From Bacteroidaceae bacterium (GTDB taxonomy: Bacteria; Bacteroidota; Bacteroidia; Bacteroidales; Bacteroidaceae): DNA of 64,000 nt. The translations under genes were made by a program, and so were the position numbers. Of this stretch, positions 62,256 to 64,000 are shown in pieces (position 1 is the first letter of the stretch; each line of letters starts with the position of its first letter). The stretch spans positions 75,336 through 139,335 of the forward strand of contig CABIXF010000006.1 of the NCBI GenBank assembly GCA_902362595.1, in the 5' to 3' direction. Below the pieces are notes generated by a model. It saw only the letters and a list, made by a program, of their open reading frames with translations, had not been told where the DNA came from and did no database searches.

Positions 62256-63374
62256 ATGAACTATCTATTATATGAATTTTCGCTTTGTGCCGCATTGGCA
62301 CTGATGCTTTTTTTCGGGGGGTATTTTCTTCTTGGAAAGGTTCCAGATAAAACTATTTTTGATAATTATCTTCGTTCCCGTCAGACGATGGGAGTAGCAC
62401 TTTTGGTTCTTTCAGCCAATTATCTGATACATTTTCTAGGTGGAATTCGTTTTGCCAATATCAATGCGGCTATCTTGATGAATCTTTCTACTTATTTCCT
62501 TTGTTATTGGCTTTTCAGTTCAGCACTTACCACGTTGCTGGATCGGTTCTATCTTACGCGAAAGCGTTTTACGGTACATTTACTTGGATGGTTTCTGTTT
62601 ACTTCTCTTTCTGGATTTGTGTTGTTGGGATTGGCTGAGGGAGTTATACAACAAATGGGACTGATTTTTATGGCCGTATGGTTGTTCGTCTATGGCTTTT
62701 GGCTGGCTTGCAGGCTCATTTTGACTTACCGACGGGCTGTCAAGTCATTCGATGATACTCATTCCGATTACATTGCCGTCTATGTGCGCTGGATGTCAAT
62801 TTTTACTTATTGGGCTGTCATTTATGGGGTGAGTTGCGGCTTGTTGACCTTTCTGCCTGACAAATATGTGTTTTTATGGATTCTTTCTTCCATACCATTT
62901 TATATCTATTTGTTTTGTTCTTATCAGAACTATCTGTTATTCTATGAGCAAGTGGAGCGTGTGTTGGAAATGAACCAGGATGAAGAGGGCCAGGAATCAG
63001 TTTCAGAAACATCGCATAATATTCCTCAGTTTTATGAAGGAATCGCTCGGAATCTCTCAAAATGGGTGGAAGAGAAGGCCTATACACAACCAGGATTTAC
63101 CATTGAAGATTTGGCTCGTATGTTGAATACCAATCGTACGTATTTGAGCAGTTATATCAAGAATACCTATCATGTATCTTTCCGGGAGTGGATTACAGGA
63201 CTTCGAGTGGAATATGCCAAACAGATGTTGCGAGAGCATACTGATTTAAGTGTACGCCGGATTTCTGAAGCTTCCGGATTTTTATCATTAAGTTATTTTA
63301 CCAAGATTTTTGCGGAAAAGGAGGGATGTTCACCTGCCCGTTGGCGTAAGAAAATGGAAGAAATCCATCAGTAG
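62256..63374 (+). CDS. Membrane-anchored AraC-family regulator
   Basis: A 372-residue protein with six to seven hydrophobic helices in the first 230 residues (for example ALALMLFFGGYFLLG, VALLVLSANYLIHFLGG, GLIFMAVWLFVYGFWLACRL, VFLWILSSIPFYIYLFC) and a cytoplasmic C-terminal AraC double HTH (about 280-368: IEDLARMLNTNRTYLSSYIK, then SVRRISEASGFLSLSYFTKI). Polytopic AraC regulators of this type occur widely in Bacteroidetes with mostly unknown signals; membrane state or a hydrophobic ligand are possible. It stands alone, divergent from hppA. A palindrome-rich intergenic stretch follows its stop at once. Confidence 0.92.
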   Translation: MNYLLYEFSLCAALALMLFFGGYFLLGKVPDKTIFDNYLRSRQTMGVALLVLSANYLIHFLGGIRFANINAAILMNLSTYFLCYWLFSSALTTLLDRFYLTRKRFTVHLLGWFLFTSLSGFVLLGLAEGVIQQMGLIFMAVWLFVYGFWLACRLILTYRRAVKSFDDTHSDYIAVYVRWMSIFTYWAVIYGVSCGLLTFLPDKYVFLWILSSIPFYIYLFCSYQNYLLFYEQVERVLEMNQDEEGQESVSETSHNIPQFYEGIARNLSKWVEEKAYTQPGFTIEDLARMLNTNRTYLSSYIKNTYHVSFREWITGLRVEYAKQMLREHTDLSVRRISEASGFLSLSYFTKIFAEKEGCSPARWRKKMEEIHQ

Positions 63375-63389
63375 AATGAGATGCAGTTG

Positions 63390-63477
63390 TTTGCTCAAAT
63401 CACAAAAGATTACTGTGTCCGCAAAAAAAATAATTTGCTAAGATAGCAATGGTTTGCTGTGTCCGCAAAAATGAATA
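63390..63477. repeat. Array D: 44-bp tandem repeat made of TTTGC...GCAAA half-palindromes
   Basis: Two 44-bp copies start at 63390 and 63434, about 73% alike by eye, sharing CTGTGTCCGCAAAAA (63413-63427 and 63457-63471). Each copy contains two 17-bp units of the form TTTGC-N7-GCAAA, some arms degenerate, at 63390, 63409, 63434 and 63453. The repeat length is twice the 22-bp period of arrays A and B. It begins 15 nt after the stop of the AraC gene. Confidence 0.7.
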
Positions 63478-63605
63478 GATGGATGAATTTATTCTCGTAA
63501 AGTGTTGATTTATTGATGATTTTCTCTTTATTTTGTAGTGCCAGTTCATGCAGATAGTTTCCTTTTTCATAATTGGAAAAGATGATAAACTATGCTGTGA
63601 GTTAC

Positions 63606-63721
63606 TTGTACGTGGGGAAACAACGGTACCATCGTGGTCTGTGCTGTACCTAGACTAATAAGGGGAAATTAGTTTATGAAAGCACAGCCCGGAATCAAGA
63701 TGGTACCGTTCCCATGTGCAA
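63606..63721. other. 116-nt self-complementary element (candidate structured RNA)
   Basis: Four nested stems are visible: 63606-63616 with 63711-63721 (11 pairs, two G-U), 63622-63633 with 63699-63710 (12 perfect pairs, AACGGTACCATC/GATGGTACCGTT), 63639-63645 with 63681-63687 (CTGTGCT/AGCACAG), and 63652-63659 with 63668-63675 (8 pairs with one G-U) capped by a purine loop AAGGGGAA. The only asymmetry in the basal half is a 5-nt bulge (63617-63621). No U-tract follows. The stretch 63478-63605 before it shows nothing identifiable. No known RNA family is recognised. Confidence 0.7.
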
Positions 63722-63812
63722 CACTAAGAACTTTCGGTGGCTGATGGGTTGGCTTTTTAAATGAAAGTGCCTTTTCATTTACTTCCTTTTTTCTTTTTAT
63801 TTTCTTTATACC

Positions 63813-63882
63813 GCAGTGTAGAATATATATTCCACAGTGTGAAATATGTATCCCACACTGTGGTTTTTGTATTTCACACTGT
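63813..63882. repeat. Array C: four ACA-S-TGT palindromes at exact 21-bp period
   Basis: The 7-mer ACA-(C/G)-TGT starts at 63813 (as GCAGTGT), 63834, 63855 and 63876. The first two have G and the last two C in the centre, and flanks extend the symmetry (TTCCACAGTGTGAAA; CCCACACTGTGG). The flanks between units are AT-rich (ATATATAT, AAATATGTAT, TTTTTGTAT). It resembles arrays A and B in design but has a different core. The remaining sequence to 64000 is AT-rich with no gene recognised. Confidence 0.85.
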
Positions 63883-64000
63883 GGGACAGAGAATACACCT
63901 TTGATTTTGTTTTCACTACTGTCCAATAAAAGTTAGCTAATCGGTCTTTGAAATTATTGAAATACAGTCTTTTAAGCAGTCCTTTAGAATGAAACGGATT

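Noticed and set aside
63669..63926. 85-codon minus-strand frame with a 7-residue repeat ending in HCGI/QCGI
   Set aside because: The repeat is simply array C read in a frame compatible with its 21-bp period, and the frame runs into one arm of the long hairpin; no start context, signal or domain.

Overview
This window looks like chromosomal DNA of a gut Bacteroidales bacterium, most likely Bacteroides or Phocaeicola; no species call is possible from sequence alone. The signs are Bacteroidetes-type promoters (TTTG, about 19-21 nt, TAnnTTTG), lipoproteins with acidic residues after the lipid cysteine, DUF4493 and PCMD families, a malic enzyme fused to a phosphotransacetylase-like domain, a NagB/PIG-L fusion and a K+-type membrane pyrophosphatase. 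Most genes lack a clear Shine-Dalgarno sequence.

Layout. 1-5.8 kb: end of folD, two tandem tRNA-His genes, a glutamate dehydrogenase gene and a receiver/PEP-pyruvate-binding fusion protein. 5.8-15 kb (minus strand): an outer-membrane barrel receptor, an AraC regulator, a membrane sensor fused directly to an AraC domain, and a GH31 glycosidase. 15.1-24.3 kb (plus strand): an AT-rich run of six DUF4493/PCMD-type lipoproteins around one small outer-membrane barrel. 24.4-28.5 kb: a second glutamate dehydrogenase, a 59-residue two-helix membrane protein and maeB. 28.8-36.2 kb: a complete RND efflux pump, a divergent LpxA paralogue and a TetR regulator. 36.3-40.2 kb: two SGNH proteins and an MBOAT acyltransferase, an apparent polysaccharide O-acetylation operon. 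40.3-44 kb: tRNA-Arg, cutC and a transglutaminase-like lipoprotein. 44.1-48.3 kb: amino-sugar catabolism genes divergent from a ROK regulator. 48.4-53.4 kb: a HAD phosphatase, pgi, gpsA and lysS. 53.6-59.8 kb: a six-gene operon linking arylacetates, arylpyruvates and aromatic amino acids. 59.9-63.4 kb: a membrane pyrophosphatase and a membrane-anchored AraC regulator.

Metabolically the window shows an anaerobe that handles ammonia through two dehydrogenases, makes NADPH or pyruvate through malic enzyme, uses amino sugars and alpha-glycosides, conserves pyrophosphate energy, and exchanges aromatic amino acids with arylacetates using ferredoxin-linked chemistry.

The least explained features are non-coding: arrays of short imperfect palindromes repeating at exactly 22 bp (11308-11411 and 40503-40628), an array at exactly 21 bp (63813-63882), a 44-bp tandem repeat of related design (63390-63477), and a 116-nt self-complementary element (63606-63721). 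The most unusual gene set is the DUF4493/PCMD lipoprotein operon, whose function is unknown.
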